The notes: generated by a model not told the origin, from the letters alone. DNA of 64,000 nucleotides from Methylobacterium sp. SyP6R (GCF_019216885.1 NZ_JAAQRC020000002.1:62001-126000); one strand, 5' to 3'; shown: positions 43,925 through 53,062, counted from the first letter of the stretch. Made by a program: numbers and translations.

Positions 43925-44671
43925 TCACAGAGACAGATCGAGCATCCGCCCCTCGAACAGCCGGTCGCGCGAGGAGCAGATGTGGCGGTGCATCCGGTCG
44001 CGGGCGGTCTCGGCATCGCCGTCGCGGATCGCCGCGAAGATGGCGCGATGCTCGTCGAGCACGCCCTGGAGACCGGAATTCGGCCCGAGCAGGGCCAGGC
44101 CGTGAATCTTCATGCCCACCGCGATGTGCGATTGCAGGGCCTGGAGCGACGCGCCGTAATAGTGGTTGTTCGAGGCTTCCGCGATGGCGAGGTGGAAGGC
44201 GAAGTCGGCGTCGTCGCGGTGCTGCTGCTGGCGCGTCGCGGTATTCATCAGGTCGAGGGCGGTGGCGATGCGCTCCAGCGCCGGGCCGTTGCGGCGGAGC
44301 GCGGCGTAGCGGGCGGCCTCGGGCTCGATGGTGAGGCGGAACTCGTAGCAGCGCTGGATGTCGGCAATGCTCTCGACCGGGGCGTAGCCGAGCGCCGGGG
44401 CCCGGCTCTTGCCGCGCACGAAGCTGCCGGCGCCCTGGCGGGACACGATGATGCTCTCCCGCCGCAGCCGCTCCAGGGCGGCGCGGACCACCGGGCGCGA
44501 GACCTTGTAGCGCGACGCCAGCTCGTTCTCGCTCGGCAGCTTCTGGTTCTCGCCGTAGGTGCCGCCTGCGATCTCGGTGAGCAGGCCGTGATAGACGCCG
44601 TCGGCCAGGCCTGACGGCCGGGCGGCACCGTCCGGCACGGCGTCGACGACACCCTGAACTACCGAATGCAT
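43925..44671 (-). CDS. GntR-family (FCD) transcriptional regulator
   Basis: The 248-residue protein has a winged helix (GVYHGLLTEIAGGTYGENQKLPSENELASRYKVSRPVVRAALERLRRESIIVSRQGAGSFV) and an FCD effector domain (YEFRLTIEPEAARYAALRR, DADFAFHLAIAEASNNHYY, LDEHRAIFAAIRDGD). The ATG at 44671 follows AAGGGACC. It probably controls the acid-sugar operon; FCD regulators usually sense carboxylic or sugar acids. Confidence 0.85.
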   Translation of the reverse strand: MHSVVQGVVDAVPDGAARPSGLADGVYHGLLTEIAGGTYGENQKLPSENELASRYKVSRPVVRAALERLRRESIIVSRQGAGSFVRGKSRAPALGYAPVESIADIQRCYEFRLTIEPEAARYAALRRNGPALERIATALDLMNTATRQQQHRDDADFAFHLAIAEASNNHYYGASLQALQSHIAVGMKIHGLALLGPNSGLQGVLDEHRAIFAAIRDGDAETARDRMHRHICSSRDRLFEGRMLDLSL

Positions 44672-44754
44672 GAGGTCCCTTGGCTCCCCGATGCGGCCGG
44701 ACCGGCCCACCACCTCGCGACAAGTATGGCGCGATCCCTGGTTCGGGCGCAAGC

Positions 44755-44771
44755 TTGTAAAATGTTGTTAG
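44755..44771. promoter_or_regulatory. AT-rich candidate operator upstream of the FCD regulator
   Basis: TTGTAAAATGTTGTTAG, 84 bp upstream of the FCD regulator, resembles the sequence at 43225. Possible autoregulatory site. Confidence 0.3.
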
Positions 44772-45087
44772 GGCCCAACCGGTAGGCTTTTCGCCATGCC
44801 GCGCGTGCGCGCCGACGCCCCGGACATGTCCCCGGATCGCCGGAGTGCGCGCGAGGAGCGGCATCCGTCGGCTGCGCAGGAAACAAGCGGTCGAGGGCGG
44901 GTTCGACGAGGAATATCGGTGTTCGTGTCGCTCAAGAGCCCGCATGAGCCTGCGACAGTCGGCGATACGGATGCCGTCCTCCGCCGCCTCGATCGCGCTG
45001 GCGTGCTCTGGAACGGCGGCGATCGCGGCCGTTCGCGCCTCGCAGCGAGCGCGAGAGGATGTCGCGCTCACCAGCTTCGATAATGCG
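44772..45087. other. Intergenic region, possible gene debris
   Basis: The 316-bp stretch has open frames on both strands but none resembles a known family or has a clear start. It may contain debris of a small regulatory gene; nothing can be assigned. Confidence 0.3.
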
Positions 45088-46263
45088 TCAACGAAGGCTC
45101 ATTCGAGCAGACGCGGGATGGCCGGGAACCTTGAATCGTTTTCCTGTATCAGTAATTTCGGTACCATCGACGCGCAAGATGGAAAAATCTTGATCGAGGT
45201 AGTTCCCAACCAGCAAATACCGTCCATCGGGCGTGAACACGGCAGCTTCTGGAAGTCCGCCAACCTCAATTTCTTTGATTTTGCTCAAATTTTTTCCATC
45301 TATCTTCAAGATATCAATGTTACCATTTTTGTTATAGAAGTATGATTTTTTGTTTGAATTCGATCCCCTTAATATGACAGCGACTGCGACATCTCCCTTC
45401 GGGCTGATGGCTAGCCCCTCAGGGCCATCCCCAACCACGACGCGATCCGTTATGCGAGGCGGACTTGCCTCAAGATCGACCACGCTCACCGTATCGACGC
45501 TTCCATCCGATGCGCCGGAATTGCCGTTATCCGCTGTAATAGCAATCTTACCATTAGGTGAGACCGCGACATTGTACGGCCATTGTCCCGTTGGAAGATC
45601 AACCTTATTATAGGTTACCTTTCCATTATCCGATATTTCGAGAATGGAAATTTTGTGATTAGGAAATTTTACTGCGACGGCTCTACGACCGTCAGGTGTG
45701 AACGCCACATGAGAAACAACATCTCCCATCGGCACCGTATCCACCAGCTTCACCTCCTTGCCACGGATTGAGAGTACCGCCACTGAGTTGTCACCGCGGT
45801 TGGCAATCAGGGCCATGTCTCCTTTCGGGTTGATGTCCAAACCGGAAGGCATTTTTCCGACGTCTATAGTCGTCAAAAGCTTTGGAGGATTGGCCTCAAG
45901 ATCGATGACATACACCTTGTTATCGGGCACTTGTTTTAAATTGGCGCCATCTTTCAGCACATCGATGGAATCGGCCACAAGAGCGAGAGTTCCTGATGGA
46001 TTGATGGCAACGTTCACAGGTGGGCCTACGACGGAGTTTTTCAGGGGAAGGCTCGCGATAATTTTAGGGTCTTCCGGATTTGCAAGATCGACGATCAGGA
46101 CACTGTCTTTTCCTGGTGGGGATAAAACCAGCTTCCCTTCATCGTCCCAAATTGCCTTCTCGTCGTTTCCGACGATCATGTACGGGCTAGACGAAGCACC
46201 CCCACACATCGCAAGCAGGGAGCCTCCAATAATACCCGCCAGAGCTGCACATCGCCCGATCAT
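45088..46263 (-). CDS. YVTN-type beta-propeller lipoprotein, low-GC
   Basis: The 391-residue protein has a signal sequence with a lipobox-like LLAMC and at least six repeats of the type VAINPSGTLALVAD, GLDINPKGDMALIAN, HVAFTPDGRRAVAV, NVAVSPNGKIAITAD, GLAISPKGDVAVAV and AAVFTPDGRYLLVGN, a seven-bladed propeller. The ATG follows AGGAGGG. Base composition is much lower in G+C than any neighbour (some 60-base lines are near 30 percent), with AT-ending codons such as aaa and aat, which indicates recent transfer. Function unknown; mxaE in the mxa operon is also a propeller. Confidence 0.82.
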   Translation of the reverse strand: MIGRCAALAGIIGGSLLAMCGGASSSPYMIVGNDEKAIWDDEGKLVLSPPGKDSVLIVDLANPEDPKIIASLPLKNSVVGPPVNVAINPSGTLALVADSIDVLKDGANLKQVPDNKVYVIDLEANPPKLLTTIDVGKMPSGLDINPKGDMALIANRGDNSVAVLSIRGKEVKLVDTVPMGDVVSHVAFTPDGRRAVAVKFPNHKISILEISDNGKVTYNKVDLPTGQWPYNVAVSPNGKIAITADNGNSGASDGSVDTVSVVDLEASPPRITDRVVVGDGPEGLAISPKGDVAVAVILRGSNSNKKSYFYNKNGNIDILKIDGKNLSKIKEIEVGGLPEAAVFTPDGRYLLVGNYLDQDFSILRVDGTEITDTGKRFKVPGHPASARMSLR

Positions 46264-46421
46264 GTTCCCTCCTGCATTTTTATTGTCGCCAGACTAGCGG
46301 GAGCAGGGAGGCCTTGCCAAGGGCAGCGGCCTCATCATGTAGCGTCTCACGGGCGGTGATGGTCCACGGTTGCCATGACGTTGCGGGTCACCTCGCCCAT
46401 GTCCCACCCCGGTCGCTCGCC

Positions 46422-46868
46422 GACATCTGGCAGGTCTGGTTCGGCTATGCTGCCCATGACGAGGCGCAGCTGCGCGGGGCGCTCAAGGAGGCCTGCCGCA
46501 CGGCCGACCTCGTCGGGACTCCCCGGGCGGAGCCAGAGGTCGACTGCGAGTTCGGCCGCGTCGCCGCGCTCCTGCCGCGGGAGGATTTCGTCACGCCGGC
46601 CACCGTGCTCTGGCATGCCGGCATGCATCTCGGTCTCCAGCGGGAGGGCCTCTATCCCGCCCTGCTGGCGGGCCTGCCCCGGATCGACGTGATCGGTGCG
46701 CGCGACCTCACGCAGGCGCTGCCCGCCCTCTACGGCGTGGGCCCGGTCGAGCGGTTGCCCATACCGCCGGAAATGGCCCATTCCGATCTGCCGGAGGCGA
46801 AGAAGGCCGCGCAGGTCGCGGCCGACACCCATCTCGCCGCCCGCTTCCCCGCCCTGATGGAGCGGGAA
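46422..46868 (+). pseudogene. Remnant resembling a GT-D-fold glycosyltransferase
   Basis: In one frame the text ADLVGTPRA, TPATVLWHAGMHLGLQREGLYPALLAGLPRIDVIGARDLTQALPALYGVGPVERLPIPPEMAH and ARFPALMERE reads like the C-terminal part of proteins I associate with GT-D-fold glycosyltransferases. No proper start, N-terminal domain or natural end is present; the frame runs straight into antisense of another gene fragment. Family assignment is from memory and uncertain; the decayed status is clearer. Confidence 0.45.
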
Positions 46869-46896
46869 TCGCCGACGCGCGGGAGAGCCGCCCGCA

Positions 46897-47041
46897 GCAG
46901 CGGGCGCGAGGCGATCCAGAAATGTTCCTTGTCCCGGATCACGCACGGGAAGCCGCGCGCGACCAGATCGTGGAACTCGCGCGGATGCAGGGGGCGGCGA
47001 GCCCGGAACACGACGCTGCGGATGCCATATGCCTCGGTTTC
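46897..47041 (-). pseudogene. Fragment of a CobW-type GTPase C-terminal domain
   Basis: The minus strand encodes EAYGIRSVVFRARRPLHPREFHDLVARGFPCVIRDKEHFWIASRP, the typical start of the CobW C-terminal domain (YGI..FV+RARRPFHP..F, G+IR.KGFFW+A.R). The GTPase domain is missing and the rest is replaced by unrelated sequence, so this is a remnant of a metal-chaperone gene. Confidence 0.55.
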
Positions 47042-47083
47042 CTGCCCTTGTTCGCCGTTGGGACGGTGAGGCCGCGCGACCAT

Positions 47084-48030
47084 TGCCAGCGCCGGGCAGG
47101 CGCGGTCCGCGAATGAAAGGCCGCCCCGGCGAGTAGCTTGGGAAAGTAGCTTGGCACAGCGCGTCGCCCTCGAAGGCCTGCGCGCGAACGAACGTTACGA
47201 TGCGGTGGCGCATCAGCAGTCACCGCATCTTACACCTCACCGAAGGGATAGAACTGAGCGCACACGATGGTATGACGGTCGAGCCAGCGGCCTATGCACT
47301 GGCATGGATATTTCCCGAAGTATCGAAAATTAAAATAATAGCAGTCATAAACATATTTTCTACGTTGATAAAAATAAGTTTTAATATATAGATCTCATAT
47401 ATACATAACAAATACATAATATTTCACGGTTTATCGTGATTTATGGTATGAATTATTTTGACACATTGTGGTATTTGCGATTTTTGCACTGTGTGGACAT
47501 AGGCGCTACTAAACGAGAAGTGTGAGTCTAAAAATAGATAGTAACCGGGTATCTAGGCACCCTTTGCCGTACTAAGTCAATAGCCCTCAAGTCTCCGCAA
47601 TCACGTTTTGCTGAAAAATTCGCTCAAGGTCGGTCGTAATGCGGTCATTGCTGCGCCGCAAAAACTGGAGATGAGGCAATATACAAATTATAAAATCAAA
47701 TACTTGATAAGATAATAAGTTTCTTATTTATATCTTGTAATATATCTGAATTCGCATTTGCACTAAGAATAAGATCCATTCCGTTTGCCGCATTGTCCCG
47801 AAACATACGAACACCAGACGGAAGACATTCAGGTTTGTCGATGCTAACGTAACTGCGGTGAGTGAAGGTAATAAGTTCCTTATAAGAGAGCGAAGTGAGA
47901 GTTATATAAGACCAAACTAAGAGAGATTGGTCGTGATCTCACTCGCTTGCCGTTCCTCATCACGCGAACACGTTCGGACTCGCGGCCCGGGTGCCGCAGA
48001 GACGTGAAACGCTGACCGGAGACGCAGAGC
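47084..48030. other. AT-rich region upstream of mxaF, no gene
   Basis: About 950 bp before mxaF hold no gene. From 47330 to 47900 the sequence is strongly AT-rich, in contrast to the rest of the window. It contains a candidate mxaF promoter (47822) and a small inverted repeat (GACCAA 47910-47915 / TTGGTC 47927-47932). The mxaF transcript probably has a leader of 150-200 nt. The ribosome binding site GGAGA is at 48018-48022. Confidence 0.55.
47822..47850 (+). promoter_or_regulatory. Candidate mxaF promoter
   Basis: AAGACA at 47822-47827, 17 bp and TAACGT at 47845-47850 resemble the mxaF-type promoter known from Methylobacterium (-35 AAGACA, -10 near TAGAAA). The -35 match is exact, the -10 weak. 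It lies about 180 bp before the mxaF ATG. Confidence 0.4.
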
Positions 48031-49905
48031 ATGGGTAAGTTCGTGAATTCCGTTTCGGTGGCCGCGCTGCTGGCGCTGGCCCCGCTCGCGGTGCCGCACG
48101 CCGCACTCGCCAACGACAAGCTCGACGAGTTGTCGAAGAGCGACGAAAACTGGGTGATGCCGGGGAAGAACTACGACTCCGACAACTACAGCAAGCTGAC
48201 GCAGATCAACGACAAGAACGTCAAGAACCTGAAGGTCTCCTGGCAGTTCTCGACCGGTCTGCTCAACGGCCATGAGGGCGCACCGCTCGTCGTCGACGGC
48301 AAGATGTACGTCCACACCTCGTTCCCGAACAACACCTTCGCGCTCGGTCTCGACGATCCGGGCAAGATCCTGTGGCAGGACAAGCCGAAGCAGAACCCGG
48401 CCGCGCGCTCGGTGGCCTGCTGCGACCTCGTCAATCGCGGCCTCGCCTATTGGCCGGGTGACGGGAAGACCCCGCCGTTGATCCTCAAGACCCTGCTCGA
48501 CGGCCACGTCGCGGCGCTCAACGCCCAGACCGGCGAGACGGTGTGGAAGATCGAGAATTCCGACATCAAGATGGGGTCGACGCTCACGATCGCGCCCTAC
48601 GTGGTCAAGGACAAGGTCATCATCGGCTCGTCGGGTGCCGAACTCGGCGTGCGCGGCTACCTCACCGCCTACGACGTGAAGACCGGCGAGCAGAAGTGGC
48701 GCGCCTACGCCACGGGCCCGGATCCCGACCTGCTGCTGGCCAAGGACTTCAACATCCACAACGCCCATTACGGCCAGAAGGGCCTCGGCACCTCGACCTG
48801 GGAGGGCGACGCCTGGAAGATCGGCGGCGGCACCAACTGGGGCTGGTACGCCTACGACCCGGGCACCAACCTGATCTACTTCGGCACCGGCAACCCGGCG
48901 CCGTGGAACGAGACGATGCGGCCGGGCGACAACAAGTGGACGATGACGATCTTCGGTCGCGACGCCGATACCGGTGAGGCCAAGTTCGGCTACCAGAAGA
49001 CGCCGCACGACGAGTGGGATTATGCCGGCGTCAACGTGATGATGTTGTCGACCCAGAAGGATCTCGCCGGCAAGGAGCGCAAGCTCCTGACCCACCCGGA
49101 CCGCAACGGCATCGTCTACACCCTCGACCGCACCAACGGCGACCTCGTCTCGGCCCACAAGATCGACGACACCGTCAACGTCTTCAAGACCGTCGACCTG
49201 AAGTCCGGCCTGCCGGTGCGCGATCCGGAATACGGCACCCGGATGGACCACCTCGCCAAGGACATCTGTCCCTCGGCGATGGGCTACCACAATCAGGGCC
49301 ACGATTCCTATGACCCGAATCGCAAGCTCTTCTTCATGGGCATCAACCACATCTGCATGGATTGGGAGCCCTTCATGCTGCCCTACCGGGCCGGCCAGTT
49401 CTTCGTCGGTGCGACGCTGAACATGTATCCGGGCCCGAAGGGCGACCGCCAGAACGCCGAGGGGCTGGGTCAGATCAAGGCCTACGACGCCATCACCGGC
49501 AAGTTCAAATGGGAGAAGATGGAGCGCTTCGCGGTCTGGGGCGGCACAATGGCGACGGCCGGCAATCTGGTCTTCTACGGAACGCTGGACGGCTACATCA
49601 AGGCGCGCAACTCCGACACCGGCGAGCTGCTCTGGAAGTCGAAGCTGCCGTCGGGTGCCATCGGCTACCCGGTGACCTACAGCCACAAGGGCACGCAATA
49701 CGTCGCGATCTACTACGGCGTCGGCGGCTGGCCGGGCGTCGGCCTCGTCTTCGACCTCCAGGATCCGACCGCCGGCCTCGGTGCCGTCGGCGCCTTCAAG
49801 AAGCTCGCCAACTACACCCAGATGGGTGGCGGCGTGACGGTGTTCTCCCTCGACGGCAAGGGTCCCTACGACGACCCGAATGTCGGCGAGTACTCGGCGA
49901 ACTGA
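48031..49905 (+). CDS. mxaF: Methanol dehydrogenase large subunit (PQQ- and Ca-dependent)
   Basis: The 624-residue precursor has a signal peptide ending near AALA and an eight-bladed PQQ propeller. The vicinal disulfide C130-C131 ([10 protein letters not shown]) and the catalytic Asp in HDEWDYAG (D330) are present. Residue 332 is Ala, where lanthanide-type XoxF has Asp, so this is the calcium enzyme. It oxidises methanol to formaldehyde in the periplasm as an alpha2beta2 complex with MxaI and passes electrons to MxaG. Length and sequence match Methylobacterium MxaF closely. A perfect hairpin follows the stop. Confidence 0.98.
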   Translation: MGKFVNSVSVAALLALAPLAVPHAALANDKLDELSKSDENWVMPGKNYDSDNYSKLTQINDKNVKNLKVSWQFSTGLLNGHEGAPLVVDGKMYVHTSFPNNTFALGLDDPGKILWQDKPKQNPAARSVACCDLVNRGLAYWPGDGKTPPLILKTLLDGHVAALNAQTGETVWKIENSDIKMGSTLTIAPYVVKDKVIIGSSGAELGVRGYLTAYDVKTGEQKWRAYATGPDPDLLLAKDFNIHNAHYGQKGLGTSTWEGDAWKIGGGTNWGWYAYDPGTNLIYFGTGNPAPWNETMRPGDNKWTMTIFGRDADTGEAKFGYQKTPHDEWDYAGVNVMMLSTQKDLAGKERKLLTHPDRNGIVYTLDRTNGDLVSAHKIDDTVNVFKTVDLKSGLPVRDPEYGTRMDHLAKDICPSAMGYHNQGHDSYDPNRKLFFMGINHICMDWEPFMLPYRAGQFFVGATLNMYPGPKGDRQNAEGLGQIKAYDAITGKFKWEKMERFAVWGGTMATAGNLVFYGTLDGYIKARNSDTGELLWKSKLPSGAIGYPVTYSHKGTQYVAIYYGVGGWPGVGLVFDLQDPTAGLGAVGAFKKLANYTQMGGGVTVFSLDGKGPYDDPNVGEYSAN

Positions 49906-49917
49906 GCCGTCGACTCC

Positions 49918-49943
49918 CGCTCCTCCCCACTTGGGGAGGAGCG
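49918..49943 (+). terminator. 12-bp perfect hairpin between mxaF and mxaJ
   Basis: CGCTCCTCCCCA (49918-49929) pairs with TGGGGAGGAGCG (49932-49943) across a 2-nt spacer, 13 bp after the mxaF stop. No T-run follows, so it is more likely a 3'-end stabiliser or partial terminator that lets mxaF exceed the downstream genes. Confidence 0.7.
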
Positions 49944-49975
49944 ACCCGCTGCCTCTCGTGACAACGGATCCGATC

Positions 49976-50890
49976 ATGTTGAGATCGCTCGGACTTCTGC
50001 GCCGGTCCCTCCTCTCTGCGACGCTCGCCGCCGCCGGCCTGACCACCCCGGCCATCGCGCAGACGATCACCCAGACACCCTCCGCCCAGACACCCTCGGC
50101 CCAGGCGCCCGCCGCGGCTCCGGCGCGCCCAGACGACACCGTCCTGCGGGTCTGCGCTGCGACTCAGCCGCCGCTGTCGCTCAAGGACGGCACCGGCCTC
50201 GAGAACCGCATCGCCGGTGCGGTCGCCGAGGCGATGGGGCGCAAGGTGCAGTTCGTGTGGTCGGACAAGCCCGCGATCTATCTGGTGCGCGACTTCCTCG
50301 ACAAGAAGCTCTGCGATGTCGTCGCCGGGCTCGATACCGGCGATCCGCGGGTGCTGACGACCAAGCCCTATTACCGCAGCGGCTACGTCTTCGTGACGCG
50401 GGTGCAGGACGGGCTCGACCTCACGTCCTGGTCCGATCCGCGCCTCAAGGACGTGAACCACGTCGCGGTGCCGTTCGGCTCACCGAGCGAGGCGATGCTG
50501 AAGAACATCGGGCGCTACGAGGAGGACATGGCCTACCTCTACTCGCTCGTGAACTTCCGCTCGCCGCGCAACCAATATACCCAGATCGATCCCGCCCGCC
50601 TCGTCGGCGAGGTCGCGAGCGGCAAGGCCGAGGTCGCAGCCCCCTTCGCCCCGGATGTCGCCCGCTTCGTCAAGGCATCGACCGTGCCGTTGCGCATGAC
50701 CCTGGTGGCGGACGACGCCGCCCGCAGCGACGGCCAGAAGGTCGCCATGCGCTTCGACCAGTCGATGGGCGTGCGCCGCGGCGACGACGCGTTGCTCGCG
50801 GCCCTCGATCAGGCCCTCGTGAAGGCGCGCCCGGCGATCGAGGCGATCCTGAAGGACGAGGGCGTGCCGACGGTTCCGACCGGCTCCTGA
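49976..50890 (+). CDS. mxaJ: Methanol oxidation protein MxaJ, periplasmic
   Basis: The 304-residue precursor starts MLRSLGLLRRSLLSATLAAAGLTTPAIAQ, a signal peptide, followed by a short Thr/Gln/Ala-rich linker with a repeated QTPSAQ and a family-3 solute-binding fold (VLRVCAATQPPLSLKDGTGLENRIAGAVAEAMG). MxaJ is required for active methanol dehydrogenase and may help assembly; its exact role is unsettled. Position between mxaF and mxaG is canonical. Confidence 0.93.
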   Translation: MLRSLGLLRRSLLSATLAAAGLTTPAIAQTITQTPSAQTPSAQAPAAAPARPDDTVLRVCAATQPPLSLKDGTGLENRIAGAVAEAMGRKVQFVWSDKPAIYLVRDFLDKKLCDVVAGLDTGDPRVLTTKPYYRSGYVFVTRVQDGLDLTSWSDPRLKDVNHVAVPFGSPSEAMLKNIGRYEEDMAYLYSLVNFRSPRNQYTQIDPARLVGEVASGKAEVAAPFAPDVARFVKASTVPLRMTLVADDAARSDGQKVAMRFDQSMGVRRGDDALLAALDQALVKARPAIEAILKDEGVPTVPTGS

Positions 50891-50953
50891 CATTTCCCGA
50901 CCCCCTCTTTGGCGGACCGCCGGGCGCGGTCCCTCGACTTGAAGCGAGCGTTC

Positions 50954-51550
50954 ATGATCCAGCGTAGGACCGCCCTCGGCGCCAGTCTCGGGCTCGTCAT
51001 CCTCATCGCCGGCCTCGGTGCCCTGCCGCGCGCCACCACGGCGCAGAGCAGTGCCGTCGATCTGCGCAACGTCGTCACCGGCGAGAAGCTCGACTTGAGC
51101 GACGTGCTGCCGGAGGGCAAGGACACGCCCGGCGTGAAGCAGTTCCTCGCCACCGGCCACAACCCCTACATCACCGATGCGAGCTGCCTGAAGAAGGGCG
51201 AGCAGACCTTTCTCGCCGCCTGCTCCGGCTGTCACGGCCACATCGGCGAGGGCAAGATCGGCCCCGGCCTCGCCGACAATTACTGGACATATCCCCAGAA
51301 CACGACCGATGCCGGTCTGTTCTCGACGGTGTTCGGCGGCGCCAACGGTCAGATGGGGCCGCACAACGAGAGCCTGACCCTCGACGACATGCTCCAGGTC
51401 ACCGCCTGGGTCCGTCACCTCTACACGGGACCGGTCAAGGACGCCGAGTGGCTGAACGACGAGCAGAAGAAGAAGTACACCCCCTACAAGCTCGGCGAGA
51501 CTTTCCCCGATGATCCGCCCGGGATGTGCGCCAAGAGCGGCAAGTCCTGA
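50954..51550 (+). CDS. mxaG: Cytochrome cL, electron acceptor of methanol dehydrogenase
   Basis: The 198-residue precursor has a signal peptide (MIQRRTALGASLGLVILIAGLGALPRATTA), one haem site C90-SG-C93-H94 and a Met ligand in GQMGPHN (M134). It is the specific acceptor for MxaFI in the periplasm and passes electrons to a class I cytochrome c. The ATG at 50954 is chosen over TTG 50909, which would place charged residues before the signal peptide. Confidence 0.95.
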   Translation: MIQRRTALGASLGLVILIAGLGALPRATTAQSSAVDLRNVVTGEKLDLSDVLPEGKDTPGVKQFLATGHNPYITDASCLKKGEQTFLAACSGCHGHIGEGKIGPGLADNYWTYPQNTTDAGLFSTVFGGANGQMGPHNESLTLDDMLQVTAWVRHLYTGPVKDAEWLNDEQKKKYTPYKLGETFPDDPPGMCAKSGKS

Positions 51551-51561
51551 CGGCGTCCGAT

Positions 51562-51585
51562 CCCGAGCCGCGGTCGCGGCTCGGG
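51562..51585 (+). terminator. 11-bp perfect hairpin between mxaG and mxaI
   Basis: CCCGAGCCGCG (51562-51572) pairs with CGCGGCTCGGG (51575-51585), 11 bp after the mxaG stop. Like the hairpin after mxaF it lacks a T-run. Confidence 0.65.
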
Positions 51586-51648
51586 GTGCCACCGCCGGAT
51601 CCGTGCCCCGGCCCCCGCCTCGAACACGATGACGATAGGAGGAACACC

Positions 51649-51939
51649 ATGCGCCTGACCCTCGCCGCCGCGACCCTCGCCCTGCTCGCCGGAGCGGCCG
51701 TTCCCGCGCTCGCCTATGACGGGACGAAGTGCAAGGCCGCCGGCGATTGCTGGGAGCCCAAGCCCGGCTTCCCCGACAAGATCGCCGGGACGAAGTACGA
51801 TCCCAAGCACGATCCCAAGGAGCTGAACAAGCAAGCCGCCTCCATCCAGGCGATGGAGGAGCGCAACAAGAAGCGCGTCGAGAACTTCAAGAAGACCGGC
51901 AAGTGGGAATACGACGTCAGCAAGATCGCGGCGCAGTAA
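51649..51939 (+). CDS. mxaI: Methanol dehydrogenase small (beta) subunit
   Basis: The 96-residue precursor has a signal peptide ending in PALA, then YDGTKCKAAGDCWEPKPGFPDKI with the two Cys of the disulfide and a Lys-rich C-terminal helix (NKQAASIQAMEERNKKRVENFKK) that lies along MxaF. The ATG at 51649 follows AGGAGG at 51637-51642, one of the strongest ribosome binding sites in the window. Length and sequence are canonical. Confidence 0.97.
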   Translation: MRLTLAAATLALLAGAAVPALAYDGTKCKAAGDCWEPKPGFPDKIAGTKYDPKHDPKELNKQAASIQAMEERNKKRVENFKKTGKWEYDVSKIAAQ

Positions 51940-51949
51940 CTTCCCATCC

Positions 51950-51973
51950 GCGCGGCGCCGTCGCGCGCCGCGC
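51950..51973 (+). terminator. Hairpin after mxaI
   Basis: GCGCGGCGC (51950-51958) pairs with GCGCCGCGC (51965-51973) with a 6-nt loop, 11 bp after the mxaI stop. It separates the abundant structural genes from the maturation genes and may reduce read-through. Confidence 0.6.
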
Positions 51974-52012
51974 TCCCCCCTGCCCGCGACAGTCCCGGAG
52001 TCGTCGATCCGC

Positions 52013-53062
52013 ATGAACCCGATCCGGCCGGCCGATGCGGCCCCGACCGACTGGCGCCAAATCGCCGACTGGCGCCCAATCGCCCTGCGCTTCGAAGCGG
52101 AGATCGCCAAGGCGGTGATCGGCCAGCACAGGGCGATCCGGCTCGTCACCATCGCGATCTTCGCCCGCGGCCACGTGCTGCTAGAGGGCGATGTCGGCGT
52201 CGGGAAGACCACCCTGCTGCGGGCGGTGGCGAGGGCGCTCGGCGGCGCCTACGAGCGCGTCGAGGGCACGGTCGACATGATGCCGGCCGACCTCATCTAC
52301 CATACCTACCTCGCGGAGGATGGAAGGCCACGGATCGAGCCCGGCCCGGTGCTGCGCCGGTCCGAAGACCTCTCGGTGTTCTTCTTCAACGAGATCAACC
52401 GCGCGCGGCCCCAGGTCCATTCCCTGCTCCTGCGGCTGATGGCCGAGCGCAGCGTGTCGGCCTTCAACCGCGAGTACCGGTTTCCCCGTCTCCAGGTCTT
52501 CGCCGACCGCAACCGGGTCGAGCGCGAAGAGACCTTCGAATTGCCGGCGGCGGCCCGCGACCGGTTCCTGATGGAGATCGGCATGGAGGCGCCGACCGAT
52601 CCGGGCATGCGCCGTCGCCTCGCCTTCGATCCGCTCTTCCACGACACCGATGCGCTGATCGAAGAGGTCGCCCCGGACGTGATCGACCAGGCGTCGGTCG
52701 CCGGCATCGCGGCGGCGATCCAGCACGGCATTCATGCGAGCCCGGCGCTCGAGGACTACGTCGTCCGGCTATGGTCGGCGATCCGGGAGCCGGGGCGGGC
52801 CGGTATCACCCTGCCGGACGTCGCCATGGACGCCCTGGTCCAGGGCGGGGCGAGCCCGCGCGGCATCGCCTTCCTGATCCGCGCCGCCCGGGTCCGGGCC
52901 TGGCTCGAGGGCCGCGACATGCTGCTGCCCGAGGATCTGCGCGCGGTCTTTCCCGAGACGATGGCGCACCGGATCTTCCTCGAACCGGTCTACGAGATGC
53001 GCCGGGAGCAGATCGTGCCGGCCCTGTGCCGGGCGGTGCTCGATACGGTGCCGGCGCCGTGA
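52013..53062 (+). CDS. mxaR: MoxR-type AAA+ ATPase
   Basis: The 349-residue ATPase has Walker A GDVGVGKTT (59-67), Walker B VFFFNEINRA (from about 122) and the MoxR lid region (VVRLWSAIREPGRAGITLPD). It acts in the cytoplasm with the VWA proteins MxaS, MxaC and MxaL in activating methanol dehydrogenase. Near the N-terminus an 18-bp sequence is duplicated (52051-52068, 52069-52086), giving DWRQIA/DWRPIA. The stop overlaps the mxaS start. Confidence 0.94.
   Translation: MNPIRPADAAPTDWRQIADWRPIALRFEAEIAKAVIGQHRAIRLVTIAIFARGHVLLEGDVGVGKTTLLRAVARALGGAYERVEGTVDMMPADLIYHTYLAEDGRPRIEPGPVLRRSEDLSVFFFNEINRARPQVHSLLLRLMAERSVSAFNREYRFPRLQVFADRNRVEREETFELPAAARDRFLMEIGMEAPTDPGMRRRLAFDPLFHDTDALIEEVAPDVIDQASVAGIAAAIQHGIHASPALEDYVVRLWSAIREPGRAGITLPDVAMDALVQGGASPRGIAFLIRAARVRAWLEGRDMLLPEDLRAVFPETMAHRIFLEPVYEMRREQIVPALCRAVLDTVPAP

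Noticed and set aside
44796..45083. Small plus-strand open frame between the FCD regulator and the propeller gene
   Set aside because: No ribosome binding site and no recognisable family; composition does not favour coding.
48031..49905. Lanthanide-dependent XoxF
   Set aside because: Ala rather than Asp at the lanthanide position, and mxaI follows.
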